This document shows, piece after piece, positions 38,366 to 49,699 of a stretch of DNA of 64,000 nt. Source of the stretch: Dugong dugon (taxonomy: Eukaryota > Chordata > Mammalia > Sirenia > Dugongidae); assembly GCA_030035585.1 (NCBI GenBank), contig CM057482.1, forward strand, positions 43,505,501 to 43,569,500, written 5' to 3'. Each line of letters opens with the position of its first letter. Within the stretch, counting starts at the first letter, position 1. Both the position numbers and the translations under genes were made by a program. The notes beneath the pieces are model-generated. The model saw only the letters and a list, made by a program, of their open reading frames with translations, searched no databases and was not told where the DNA came from.

Positions 38366-38813
38366 CCTGATATCTCTTTTTGTGTGTTGTTCACAGATTC
38401 TTTGTTCCCCTTAACTTTCTGTGCTGACTCGTTTTTCTTTATGTATTTTTTTTTCATCTTTTTCATTGTTGTAGACTTTGTGTTTGCTGGGTCTTTATGT
38501 TTTTCTACTTTTTTATTTTGATTTGTAGGATTGTTAGATTCCTTTGTGGTTACCTTAATGTTTACCACTATTTTTCTAAATATATTCCAGTCTTTTATTA
38601 CTTTATATCACCTTGACTTCCCCTCCATATGAAAAATCAATGTCTGCATTTTTTAAGTCCCTCTTTTTTGTTTTAATGTTGTCCTTTTTTACATATTAGT
38701 ATCTCTGTTTCCCTATTTTCAATGTTTTAGCTTTGACGTATTTTTGACTTCCCTATCTGAGTCAATATCTGGTTGCTCTGTCCTGTGTTCTAGTCTTGCA
38801 TTGTTATCTGTTA

Positions 38814-39834
38814 TTATTTATTATCTAACCATAGGACTCCCTTCAGTATTTCTTGTAATTTTGCTTTGGTTTTTGCAAATTCCCTGAACTTCTGTTTATC
38901 TGGAAATAACCTAATTTTGCCATCATATATGAGAGACAGTTTTGCTGGATATATAATTCTTGGCTGGCAGGTTTTTTTCCTTCATGTCTATATGTCATTC
39001 CATTGCCTTCTTGCCTACATGGTTTCTGCTGAGTAGTCCGAGCTTATTCTAATTGACTCTCCTTTTTAGATGATTTTTCTTTTATCCCTAGCTGCTCTTA
39101 AAATTCTCTCTTTATCTTTGGTTTTGATGAGTTTGATTATAATATGTCTTGCTGACTTTCTTTTGGTATCTAGCTTGTGTGGGGTTCTATGAACATCTTG
39201 GATAGAGAGCTTCTTATCTTTCATGATATCAGGGAAGTTTTCTGTCAGCAAATCTTCAACAATTTTCTCTGTATTTTCTGTTATCCCCCCTCTTCTGGTA
39301 CTCCAGTCACTCGTAGGTTATTTCTCTTGATAGAGTTCCACAGGAGTCTTAGAGTTTCTTCATTCTTTTTAATTCTTTTATCAGACTTTTCCTCAAATAA
39401 GTTGGTGTCAAGTGCTTTATCTTCAATGTCACTAATTCTAACTTTTACTGCCTCAATTCTGCTCCTATGACTTTATATTAGTTTTCTAATTCTGAAATTT
39501 TATTGTTAATCTTCTGGATTTCTGATTGCTGTCTCTCTATGGATTCTTGCAGCCTATTAAATTTGTCATTATCTTCATGAATAACTTTTTTAAGTTCCGT
39601 TACTACTTTGTCTGTGTATTCCCTGGGATTTTCTCAGTTTTGTTGAATTTCCTTTCTAATTTCTAGTAGAGTTCTGTATATTAATCTTTTATATCTGCCT
39701 CTGGTAAATCCAAGAAATTCTCTTCCTCCAGAGAATTTATTGATTCTTTATTTTGGGAGCTTTCTGAAGCCATCATGGACTGCCTTTTTATGTGATTTGA
39801 TATTGACTGTTGTCTCTGAGCCATCAATAAGTTA
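38814..39834 (-). pseudogene. L1 ORF1 of the nested element, broken
   Basis: The start ATG at 39,834 gives MAQRQQS. The acidic, glutamine-rich coiled coil follows, then the RNA-binding part (39,066-39,251 reads MLTENFPDIMKDKKLSIQDV…) and the C-terminal FPDKQKF block. The stop TAA is at 38,814-38,816. The expected product is about 340 residues. The span of 1,021 bases shows a net one-base frame change. Confidence 0.85.
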
Positions 39835-41160
39835 TTATAATTTTATTTTATATTTGTTTAGTGAGTCCTAGCTTTCTTGTTTTGTTTTGATATGCCCCAA
39901 TAGGCTGCTCGTGTGCACTAGTTTGATTATTGGCACCTCTGAAGCTCTAACATCCTGTCACCAGGTAGTTAGTTGTGTAAGTATTTATGTGCACACAGGA
40001 GTCCATTAAATTTTCCTATATGGGTTCAGCTCAGGTGTCCAGGCAGTCGGTCACCAAGTGTGTGATTCAGGCTCTCACCTACAGTCCTAGAGAGGCATGG
40101 GTGATTGGTGCAGGTACTGAACTCTGGCTGTGGTAGGAGATCAAGTGCTGAGCAAGGCAGGGGGCTGACAGCTGCCCCTGAGAGTCTGAAAGGAAAGTGT
40201 GTCCCTATTCCCTAGGGCGAGTAGGTAGGTGAGTTTTGCAGCTGGACTATGAGCACCTCACTCTGTTGGCTGTAAAGGCTCAAAGGCACCACTTTTTCTT
40301 GGACTCCTGTAACATCTGACTAGGTGGTTTAGGTGATGTCATCAGTCCTCAAGCCCCTGTTGTGGATCGGTAAAAGTGCCTACTTAAGGGGCAGGGCTGC
40401 TTTGAGGATCACAAATCTGCCACTTCACAGCTGAAACAGTTGAAGTTAAACTTCAGATGTTTACCCTGTTGTACTGTGGTAGTGAGGGCTAACGCTGTTG
40501 AGATGGGTCCCCACAATTTTATACAGGGGTGTAAGGCACTCAGAGTCTGTGGACCCCTTATGCCTATGCCTAGCAAAGGAGCTGTGCTGACCCTGAGTTC
40601 CTGGCTTAGGGAAGCCAGTAGCTTATTTGTTGCCTCTCCAAAGCCAGGAGAATGGGTCAGGGCGCCTTTTGGGACCTACTTAAGGCCCAGTGGACTCCTG
40701 GTGCAGAGCAGGGAGGGAGAAGGTAAAAGGGAGAGAGGTTTTTCCCAAATAGGCTTTTTTTTTTTTTTTTAATCCTCACGAAAGGTCACACGCATATACT
40801 TATCTTTAGCCACTTGGGAGCTGCTTTTCACTGATTCAGAGTGTCCAAGCAGAATCTCTGCTGTCATATCTCTCTCGATGTGGAAACTGCTTCCCGAGCA
40901 TGTGCATAGCTGTTTGCCTGCTTCACTGCAGAGCCCACCCAGCTGAAGAGCTGCAGTCCTTCAGCTGCTGTTCTGGTGCTGCTAGCTTCTTCCGAACCAT
41001 CTCCCTCTCCCCCCACCACTCAGTCCAATTCCTCAACTTTGCCTTGCTCAGGGCTACTAGACATTCATATATAATCAAATCACTTGTTTTTTCCAGGTCT
41101 TTGTTGTAAGAGAGATGTAGGAAGCGTCTGACTACACTGCCATCTTGGCCCCGCCTCCTC
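39835..41160 (-). promoter_or_regulatory. L1 5' UTR of the nested element
   Basis: About 1.3 kb upstream of ORF1. The YY1-type word GCCAAGATGGC lies 10-20 bases inside the 5' end (plus strand 41,140-41,150). In primate L1 a site at this position fixes the transcription start. Unlike the 5' UTRs at 43.6-44.2 kb and 62.4-63.1 kb it shows no tandem array; a T-run lies near 40,757-40,771. Confidence 0.65.
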
Positions 41161-41948
41161 ATTTGATTCTTGAAATTTTTTTGACTCTGTCTTTGATTTC
41201 TTCTATTACTAGTGGTTTTTAAACAAGGTGTTACTCAGTTTTCATGTATTTGATTTTTTCCTTGATCTTCCTGTTATTAATTTCTACTTTTGTGGTGGTG
41301 TGATCAGAGAAGATGTTTTATATAATCTCCATGTTTTGGATTTCTTTGAGGGTTGCTTTGTCACCTAAGATGTGGTCTATTCTGGAGAATTTTCCATGTG
41401 CTTTGGAAACAAATGTATTGTTTGCTGCTGTTGGGGGGATTATTCTATATATGTCTATGTGGTCAAGATAGTTGATTTTGGCCTTAAGATCTTCTGTATC
41501 TTTGCTGAGTTTCCTTCTAGATGTTCTGTCCTTTACCATGAGTGTTGTGTTGAACTCTCCTACTATTATTATGCAACTGTCAATTTCTCTTTTCAGTGCT
41601 GTTAGTTTGTGTTATGTATTTTGGAGCCCTGTCATTGGGCGCATAGATTTTTATTAAGATTATGTTATCATGATGGACTGTCCCTTTAATCATTATATAA
41701 TGTTCTTCTTTGTCTTTTATGATTAATTTTGCCTTAAAATCTATTTTATCTGAGATTAATATTGCCACTCCTGCTCTTTTTTTGGCTGCTGTTTGCTTGA
41801 TACATATTTCTTCATCCTTTGATTTTTAATATATTTATGTCTTTAGGTCATTTTTTAAAACCATTGTCTCACTCTGTCTCTTTATGGGCACATTTTAGCC
41901 ATTTACATTTAGTGTAATTATCGATAGGTATGAGTTTATTGCTGTCGT
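41161..41948 (-). pseudogene. L1 ORF2 N-terminal endonuclease (outer L1), broken
   Basis: On the minus strand from 41,948: the start codon is mutated to ACG, then TAINSYLSIITLNVNG. Frames 41,580-41,768 and 41,318-41,539 carry MAILISDKIDFKAK and the later TSRRKLSKDTEDL segment. The gene continues on the far side of the nested L1 at 33,575. Confidence 0.87.
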
Positions 41949-42399
41949 TTTGTAGCTTTTTTTGGGGGAGGTGTTCTGACTTTTTCTTTGTTCCTCTTAC
42001 TCTCCTTTGCTGAGTTCCTTTTTTTGTGAAATTTCTTTTTGTTTCTTTTATTATTGTAGATTTTGTATTTATTGAGACTTTAAGTTTTTCCTCTTTTTAT
42101 TTTCATGAGTAGGTTTGTTAATTTTCTTTGTGGTTACCTTGAAATTAACCCTTATCTTCCTAAGTTTGAACCAGTCTTTTATTACTTGATATTACTTTGA
42201 CTTCCCTTCCATTTGAAAGCTCTATGTCTATACCATGTACTCCCCCTTTATTGTTCAGATATTGTCGTCATTTACAGATTGACATCTCTAGTTCCCTGTT
42301 TTGAAATTTTTAGTTTTGTTGTATGGTTGAGAATTCATTATCTAGGTCAGTATTTGACTGATACCCATGTCCTAGATTCAGGTTGTTGTCTGATGTTTG

Positions 42400-43390
42400 T
42401 TCTCTAACAAAGGACTCCCTTCAATAATTCTAAGTTTGGTTTGGTTTTTACTAATTTCCTTAATTTCTGTTTATCTGAAAATGTCTCAATTTCATCATCA
42501 TATTTGAGAGTTTTGCAGACTATATTATTCTTGATTGGCAATTTTTTCTTTCAAGGTTTTATATACATATCCTCCCATTACTTTTTTGCCTGCATGGTTT
42601 CTGCTGAGTAATCAGAGCTTATTCTTATTGTTTCCTCTTTGTATGTGACTTTTGGTTTTTCTTGAGATGCTTTCAGGATTATTTCTTTGTCTTTGGTTTT
42701 CATGAGTGTGATTATGATATGTCTTGTTTACTTTCTTTTGGGGTCTATCTATGCTATATAGAGTTCGTTGAGCTTCTTGTATGGTCAGCTTTTTCATCTT
42801 TCATGATATTAGGAAAGTTATCTATCAGCAAATCTTCTATGATCCTCTATGTGTTTTCCATTTTCTCACCATGTTCTGGAACTCCAATCACGTGCAAATT
42901 TTGCTCTTGACTGTATCCCACATAGTTCTTAGGTTTTCTTCATTCTTTTTTTCTCTGATTTTTCCTCAGAGTGGCATCCATGGATTTGTCTTCAGTTTTG
43001 CTAATTCTGTCTTCCATTGTGTTGAATTTGCTCCTAAAACCTTTTATCATGCTGTCCATTTCTGAAATTTTGTGTTTATCTTTTGGATTTCTAATTGCTG
43101 TTTTTGTGTGATTTCTAGTTGTTTATTTATTTTGACATTTTGTTCTTGTATTATTTTCCTGAATTTCTATTGCTTTGTCTGTGTTTTCCTTGATTTTGGC
43201 TATGTTTTGATGGTTTTTTTTTCGTGTTTTCCATGATTTTCTCCACATTTTCCTTGACATCTTTCCTAATCTCTTGGAAAGCCCTGAATATTAGACTTTG
43301 AATCCCCTATCAGGTAGTTCCAGCGACTTTTCTTCTGCTAGAAGGTCAACTAGTGCTTATTCTGGTTGCTTAATGGAGTGATCTGGTTGT
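42400..43390 (-). pseudogene. L1 ORF1 (outer L1), broken
   Basis: Minus-strand reading is homologous to ORF1 at 61.0-62.0 kb. The frame 42,612-42,797 reads MKKLTIQEAQRTLYSIDRPQ, corresponding to the KLNIQEDQ segment of that copy. No continuous frame remains; boundaries are approximate and set by alignment to the sister copies. Confidence 0.75.
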
Positions 43391-43559
43391 GTTTTTCTTT
43401 TTTTCCCCATGTATGTTTTGATATTGTCTGCTGTCTCTGAGATGTTCAAGTATTTTCTTTATTTATTGATTGTAACTTTGTTGGTTTCATCCTGTTTTTT
43501 TGTTTGTTTGTTTAGTTATGTCTGTGCTGGTGGGCTGGGCATGTTTTGTTGCTTGCTCC

Positions 43560-44160
43560 TCTCACCAACTTGTCCTGGTGTGCAGGGCCAGTCACTCAGC
43601 TATGGTGCAGAAGGGCAGGTCCAGCAGGAAGGGAAGTGGTGGAGATCAGTCATTTGTCTGCAAGGTGAACTGGGCTGGGCCTGGAATGAGGCTGCTGCAG
43701 TCTTTGTGGTGGAGGCGAGCCAGTGGGGAAGGGCCTGGGTCTCTGCAGGGCTGCAATGGATGGCGGGAGGGGTCCAAGACAGTGGGAAGGGGTCTGGGGT
43801 TCAGACTGGGTCCGCTAGGAGCAGTGAGAGTGGCAGGAGGAGTCTAGAGATGGTGGGGCTCTGGGCCAGTTCCCACAGTGGCTGCAATAGGTGGCAGGAG
43901 AGGTCTGGAGCTGGTGGGAAAGGGCCTGGGGCCTAGGGGAGTCCTCTCAGGGCTGCAGGCAGTTGCAGGAGGGGTCCGGAGCTGGTGGGAAGGGGCCTGG
44001 GGTCTGGGCTGTGTCCCCTTGGGACCACAGGCAGAGGGACAGAGGAGAGAGGTAGCAGGGGGGCAAAGGCAGTGGCAGAGGGAGCTATATGGAGGAGGGG
44101 GATACCATGGATTGGTACTATGGTTCCCAGCAGTCAGGGTTGCTGCAATGGGGTGGTTAT
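43560..44160 (-). repeat. Tandem GC-rich repeats in the L1 5' UTR
   Basis: At least five imperfect units keyed on CTGGTGGGAA(G/A)GGGCCTGGG(G) begin near 43,715, 43,773, 43,843, 43,904 and 43,975, spaced about 59-71 bases. They sit just upstream of ORF1 in the outer L1, where rodent L1s carry promoter monomers. Open frames on both strands (43,409-43,936, 43,844-44,173) are by-products of this GC-rich array. Confidence 0.7.
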
Positions 44161-44502
44161 AGCCACTCTTCACCAGAGGGGTGGGTGTTGTAGGAGCATG
44201 CTTCCATGATTACGGGATGAGGCTCTGGGCTTTGCCTTGAGTTGCAGCCAGCAAATATGACCTTACTTAGCCCTGGGTGTGTCTGTGCCATACTTCTATC
44301 TTCTACTGGGAATTTTGTGAAGGTGCCTTTTTGTTTGTGGTGGTGTTGACTTTATTCCAAGATGGTAACACTGAATCATGCCATTTGGTCAGGAAATTCC
44401 ACTCTGTATCTCTATTCCTTCTCTGTTTTCTATCAGTCTTTTCTTTCCCTCAGTGACTTCTAATCTAATACTTTATGCTTTCATTTAAGATTCAGGGTTC
44501 TA

Positions 44503-44930
44503 CAAAATGCTAACTCACAAAAAAAAACCAGACTTACTGGCCTGACAGAGACTGGAGAAACCCCAAGAGTATGGCCCCCAGACACCCTTTTAGCTCAGTA
44601 ATAAGTCACTCCCAAGATTCACTCTCAGACAAAAATTAGACAGCCCCATAAAACAAAATGAGACTAATGGGGCACAACAGCCCAGGGACAAGGACTAGAA
44701 GTCAGGAGGGGACAGGAAAGCTGGAAACGAGGAACCCAAGGTCAAGAAGGGAGAGTGTTGACATGTCGTGTGGTTGTTAACCAATATCATAAAACAATAT
44801 GTGTACTGTTTAATGAGAAACTATTTGTTCTGTAAAAGTTTGTCTAAAGTACAATAAAAAAAATTAAAGAAAAAAATGAATCTCCCTCATGAATTATACT
44901 CTTCCAATAAATATGTCTGCATTAAAAAAA
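44503..44930 (+). mobile_element. Short L1 tail insertion with 3' transduction
   Basis: A perfect 16-bp TSD AAGATTCAGGGTTCTA (44,487-44,502 and 44,931-44,946) brackets a 5'-truncated plus-strand L1 3' UTR. It is homologous to 57,450-57,850 as far as AAAGTACAATAAAAAAAATT near 44,866. After this A-rich stretch come about 48 unrelated bases (44,877-44,924) containing AATAAA (44,906-44,911), then A9. This is the structure of read-through past the weak L1 signal to a downstream host signal. Confidence 0.88.
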
Positions 44931-45059
44931 AAGATTCAGGGTTCTAGGATTGACATGTGTATCTGTTTTGCTTGGTTTTTTGTGTCTTTATTGCAGCAGG
45001 ATGAATTAGTGCATCTGACTAGTCCACCATCTTGGCTCCGCCCCATTAATTGATACTTT

Positions 45060-45723
45060 ATTAATGTGCTGATTTTTTTGTTGTTGTTGTAAAAATATAG
45101 AGAACACAATATTTGCTAATTTGACATTTTTTTACATGTACAAGTCAGCAAGATCTGCTATATCAATCATATTATACAATCATCATCTATAACTGTTGCC
45201 AAAATTCCCATTCCAATAAACAAAAACTCAGTGCTACATAAACAATGATTCCTGTGTTGCCCCATCCCTCTACCCCTGATAATCACTATTAAACTCTAAT
45301 CTGTATAACTTTGCCTATTTATATTAGTAAAATCATGTAATATTTGTCCTTTCATGATTGACTTATTTCGCTCAGCATAATGTTTTCAAGTTTCATCAAT
45401 TTGTGGCATGTATTAGGACTTCATTTCTCTTTCTAATATAGTAATATTCCATTGTACGTATGTATTACATTTTGTTTATCCATTCATTTGTTAATGATCA
45501 TTTGGGTTGTTTCCACCTTCTGGCTATTGTGAATAAATCAGAACCCTCATTCATTGCTGGTACAAATGCAAAATGGTACAGCCACTCTGGAAAATGGTTC
45601 AGTGGTTCCTCAAAAAGTTAAATATAAAGCTATCACATGACCTAGAAATTGCACTTTCAAGTATATACCTAAGAGACTTGAAAGAGGCTACACAGACATA
45701 TATACACCAATGTTCATTGCAGC
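45060..45723 (-). mobile_element. Ancient L1 with 5' inversion
   Basis: The left part (about 45,065-45,535) is an old L1 3' end on the minus strand (AATATTTGTCCTTTCATGATT, CATTCATTTGTTAATG, GGTTGTTTCCACC). The right part (about 45,536-45,722) is the preceding ORF2 segment in plus orientation (GAACCCTCATTCATTGCTGG, CAAAAAGTTAAATATAAAGC, CCAATGTTCATTGCAGCA). The two meet tail to tail at the point expected for twin priming. Flanks ATTGATACTT (45,049-45,058 and 45,724-45,733) form the TSD. Confidence 0.78.
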
Positions 45724-45733
45724 ATTGATACTT

Positions 45734-46755
45734 CTAACCTCCTATTTTTGGGGCCTTTCAGATGTCCTCTGTCATTCTAAAACTTTCAATTTAGCATACT
45801 TTTAAATCACCTATAAGAAAGTTTTTAATGTAGCTTTTCCTCAAGTCTTGGAAAAATATAAAATCTCTTCAATTCCTCTCAACAAACAGCTTTCAAACAT
45901 CAATGAATAAATGGTAAAGGTAAATTTTTGTTGTTTTTAATAGATTCATATTCTCTAAGAGCTTGGGAGCACATTGTTTCAGGATTTCCAAGATGTGTCC
46001 TTAGCAGATTAGTAAATTTTCTTTGCACAAAATGTTCCATGGTCAAATGATTTTAGGCAACTCTAGGTTAAACAAAATCAAACAAGTGACTTTACTGGAG
46101 CATTCCTTTGGGCTTGATATCTTACTGATGCATAAATATTTGAAGGAGGAATTTAGTATATATCATTTTCCAAATTTGTTTAAACCAAATGTCCTTTCTA
46201 TCCCCTGACCAAGAGAAGTGAAGTTTAAGGTAACTTTTTCTAGTACCTCCAAACATTGAAGAGACAAAGATTCATGGGAAACTGCACCAGAAACTTTGGT
46301 GAAAGACCTAGCCCAGGTCAATCCTCAGCAGAGTGGGGAGACAACTGAAAGATAAAAACAGAAAAGAAACCCCTGGGAGATAGAGTAAGAAACACACCAG
46401 AAGCTAGGTTTAAATACGGGGTTAATGGAGAGATGAGAGGTGCCCGCGCTCCACAGTTCACACAGGGGAAGCTGGAGCAGACATGGCTATGTAACATGCA
46501 ATCTGTACTCCATCTGCAATTCCAAGGTTTTCTCAGATTTACCAGGTTTTCTTTCAGTCACTTGGGCATCCATTTTAAAAAGAACAACAAAGCTGGTCTG
46601 TAACACCTAGAAGTCTTCTCTCAGGATGCACTGCATGCCTCAGAACTTTAGGGTTGCCCAATGGTGGAGGATCAGCACTCCAAATAAGAAAGGCCTCAAG
46701 TCTCTTCAAAGCTTACAGGCAACATATATTACACCCCTTTTCTTATAGGCTTAAC
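45734..46755. other. Noncoding DNA, nothing recognised
   Basis: No coding or repeat signature was recognised in this stretch. Confidence 0.45.
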
Positions 46756-46757
46756 TG

Positions 46758-46865
46758 AATCTATATATATATAAATAATTTATATATATGTAATTTATAT
46801 ATATGTATGTGTGTGTATATATATGTGTGTATGTGTATATCTATATATATATATATACACACATA
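46758..46865. repeat. (TA)n/(TG)n microsatellite
   Basis: Compound TATATA/TGTG repeat of about 105 bases, interrupted. Confidence 0.95.
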
Positions 46866-46882
46866 ACCCTGTGGAGTATATA

Positions 46883-47043
46883 GGAGCCCTGGTGGTGTAG
46901 TTGTTAAGAGCGCAGCTGCTAACAAAAGGTCAGTGGCTTGAATCCACCAGTCACTCCTTGGAAACCCTATGGGGCAGTTCTACTCTGTCCTACAGGGTCA
47001 CTATGAGTCGGAATCGACTTGACAGCAATGGACTTTTGTTTAG
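46883..47043 (+). mobile_element. AfroSINE, plus strand
   Basis: Well-preserved copy: GGAGCCCTGGTGGTGTAGTT to ATGAGTCGGAATCGACTTGAC and a short T/G tail. Confidence 0.92.
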
Positions 47044-47100
47044 GTATCCCTTAGGTCACCACTTAGGTAGATTTCTCCTCTAAGTGGTAAGTGAGATATG

Positions 47101-47304
47101 GATTGTTGTTGTCTGCCATCATTAATTCTGACACGTATTGACCCTATGGGACAGAGTAGGACTGTCACATTGCATTTCCTAAGCTGTAATCTTTACAGGA
47201 GCAGACCTCTAGGTCTTTTCTCTCATGGACCCACTGATGGGTTCTAACCACGGACCTTTTGGTTAGCAGCCAAGTGCTTAACCATTGTACCACTAGGGAT
47301 CCTT
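47101..47304 (-). mobile_element. AfroSINE, minus strand
   Basis: TGACCCTATGGGACAGAGTAG, then GTAATCTTTACAGGAGCAG and TTGGTTAGCAGCCAAGTGC, ending at TACCACTAGGGATCC. It lies in opposite orientation 60 bases from the plus-strand copy. Confidence 0.88.
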
Positions 47305-47426
47305 GAGATATAGATAGGTAGATAGATCTAGATTTAGATCTAAACAGGAACATTCTGCCAGGCTTTGATCAACTGTAGCAAATTCATGGCTTGGTCCTCA
47401 TTCTTCCCATGTAGCACAGTTCAGAT

Positions 47427-47430
<4 letters not shown>

Positions 47431-47470
<40 letters not shown>
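47431..47470. repeat. (CA)20 microsatellite
   Basis: Uninterrupted CA run just outside the hAT element. Confidence 0.97.
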
Positions 47471-47472
<2 letters not shown>

Positions 47473-48639
47473 TTCAGTTAATTTAAATATGGGTTTGTAT
47501 TGATGAGGCAAGAGGATACTGCAAAACAGGGCTTTGAAGTGGAATACAACCAAAAATAGAAACTGAAAAAAAAAGAAATTTTCACCAGAGTGAAACCGGA
47601 ACCGGAATTTAAAAAAAAAGTTTTTCTGCACCCAAACTGAAATAGAAAGTCATTATTTCTTTCACTCTGCTATTTTCAGTTCAATGATAATTTTTAAGTT
47701 GCAATCAAGACCATTTGGACCATTTATGTTTGATTTGCATCTGGCACCCATGTCTGTCGAATGCTTCTCTGGCACATGGCTGTTAAGGGCATAGTTTTTT
47801 GCTTCAGCAAGCAATGTTGCACCACTGTAGCTATAGGTGATGACTGCTGCTATGCAAGATAATTCACAGGCTAGTGAGAGTTCGCTATTTCCGCTCCATG
47901 CTCACCCTCTCTCACAGTAACGTCAACTGTGCCTACAGAAGATGTGAGAAATGCTTGACGATTGAGAACACTCATATTCAGAAATCTGAAAGAGCTGGTT
48001 AAACTGCATTGAGTTCTGAACAGAGTTTCATGTGAATGGAAACTTGTCAGGTAAGTGTAAACATTTTCAATGTAATTATTCACATTTTTTAAGTGTACAA
48101 TTTAAATTCAAGAAATAGAAAATAGCAGATAATTTTTGATGATTATATTTTTGTATTCAATCTCAATTTAAAAATATTATCAAGTATTTTTTTGTACTTA
48201 TATGTTTAAATTTCATATTTGTCTCACAAATTGAAATGTTAATAGTACATTAGCAACTAGTGGGAAGAAAATTAGTGTTTCAGTTGCAATATACCATTAT
48301 TTTGCTTGAAAGCAACTTGATGGCATCACTATGAAGTAAGATTTTTCTTCAAAAGATGCTGGATAACTGTATGAGAATGTTATAAAGTGGGACTTCAAAT
48401 GGAAGGAATTGACAAACCCTGTAAATGTAAATTCAAAGTTATTCTGGTTTTTCTAATATACTGATGATACATAGCTAGAAGCATTTTTATACTTACTGGC
48501 TCTAATTCATTTCTACAAATGTATTTATGCATTCTATTGTCTTTATGTTATCAAAGTCTAAGACTTATTTTTACTGTAATGTAATATAGTGAAAATATAC
48601 CCTAACGTTAATATTATTTCTTATCCCTTGAATCTTAGT

Positions 48640-48903
48640 ATGGGACTAACCAGAGAAAATCCATGTTGAGAATTTTTCAAGTATGAAAAGATTGAAAATG
48701 AAATTTGCAACACAGATATGGTTGGAGACCATACAGTGAATTTAGAGAGGCACCTGAAGTGTCACCGTACGGATGAATACAATGCAGTGCAAAACAAGAA
48801 GACAAAGAAGATTGAAGAATGTGTCAGAAGTGTTCCAAAAAAGCAACAAAAAACATTAAAGGAGTTTCCCCTTTCCAGAATGCCTCAAAGTAAAATTAGA
48901 TAA
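48640..48903 (+). pseudogene. hAT transposase N-terminus, BED-type finger, broken
   Basis: In the frame of the ATG at 48,718, sequence upstream and downstream reads FFKYEKIENEICNTDM, then NLERHLKCHRTDEY and a lysine-rich tail. Spacing and the LERHLK(x)CH helix match the BED zinc finger that binds hAT ends. The second zinc cysteine expected two residues after IC is not present (CNTD), so the finger is damaged. A stop follows at 48,901. Confidence 0.65.
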
Positions 48904-49149
48904 ACAAACAATTGTCAATGCATATGTTGAATTAGTTACTGTTAGAAGTTGTTCGTTTGAGTTAATTGAATATTCAAGATTTTGTAAACTTTTAAATCCA
49001 AATACTGCTTCAATTGGTCAAAAATTTTCAATCAACTCAGAGAATATTAGGGAAATGATACCTCACTCATCCTTAAAACTTAGCTCCAAAATTAGTAGTA
49101 ATCTAGAAAACTGAATATTTTCTCTGAAAGTGGATGTTGCCAGTAGATT

Positions 49150-49190
49150 AACTCATTGCCGTTGAGTCAATTCCGATTCATAGTGACTGG
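49150..49190 (-). mobile_element. AfroSINE end fragment inside the hAT
   Basis: CTCATTGCCGTTGAGTCAATT, then CCGATTCATAGTGAC equals the first 40 bases of the inverted SINE. It is too short for a TSD search and interrupts the hAT coding region. Confidence 0.55.
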
Positions 49191-49699
49191 AGATTGAGTA
49201 AGTAGCTTTAGTTGGTCAATTGAGTCAGTCAGGTCTAGGAATTAACACTCAGTTTGCACAAGATGGTGAGATACATCTGTTGACACTGGGAATAAAAGAA
49301 TTAAAAGACATACAGGTCTGTACATAAAAAAAAACTGTGTATCAAATTTTAGAGAAGTACAACATTGATTTACAATAGATTTATTCTGTAATCACGCATA
49401 GTGTCTCTAATATGATTAAATTTGTTGATGGTGAAATCGAATGGCAAATGTCAGGGCAAACTGACAATTTTGAAGACTGATTTAGTGCACTCTGACTTGA
49501 AAACATTAACCAACACAGAGTGTGGTGAAAGTAACAAGTTTATAAGAGAAGATTGACTGGTGTAAAGTGTGCTGTACACACACTTCAATTAGTTATTAAA
49601 AATGCAATAAAGGATGTGGAACTGGAAAAATTTTTATAAGAATGTCATGAATTTCTTCAAATACATTGTATTCCAACATTGTCTACCAAATTTTCAGAA

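Larger units (their letters stand above)
33576..41160 (-). mobile_element. Full-length nested L1, 7.6 kb, minus strand
   Basis: The exact 11-bp TSD ATTTGATTCTT (33,565-33,575 and 41,161-41,171) flanks a complete L1. Removing it rejoins the outer ORF2 without loss. The order on the minus strand is: 5' UTR (41,160-39,835) starting GAGGAGGCGGGGCCAAGATGG, ORF1 (39,834-38,814), a 449-base spacer, ORF2 (38,365-34,548) and 3' UTR. It is the best-preserved L1 in the window and hence the youngest of the large insertions, but both ORF spans are not multiples of three and contain stops, so it is dead. Confidence 0.95.
30343..45045 (-). mobile_element. L1 LINE, minus strand, hit by two later L1 insertions
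   Basis: About 6.7 kb of L1 remains after removing the nested insertions at 33,576-41,160 and 44,503-44,930. The TSD TTAATTGATACTTT is perfect on both sides (30,329-30,342 and 45,046-45,059). The 5' end at 45,045 reads, on the minus strand, GGGGCGGAGCCAAGATGG, the same kind of YY1-bearing start as primate L1. So it was full length at the 5' end. ORF1 is at about 42,400-43,390 and ORF2 starts at 41,948 (ATG changed to ACG). ORF2's extreme C-terminus and most of the 3' UTR are replaced by an unrelated 250-bp segment. Confidence 0.93.

Noticed and set aside
43409-44209. Several long glycine/arginine/serine-rich frames on both strands (up to 175 codons)
   Set aside because: They lie wholly in the GC-rich tandem repeat of an L1 5' UTR; overlapping frames on both strands are a composition effect.
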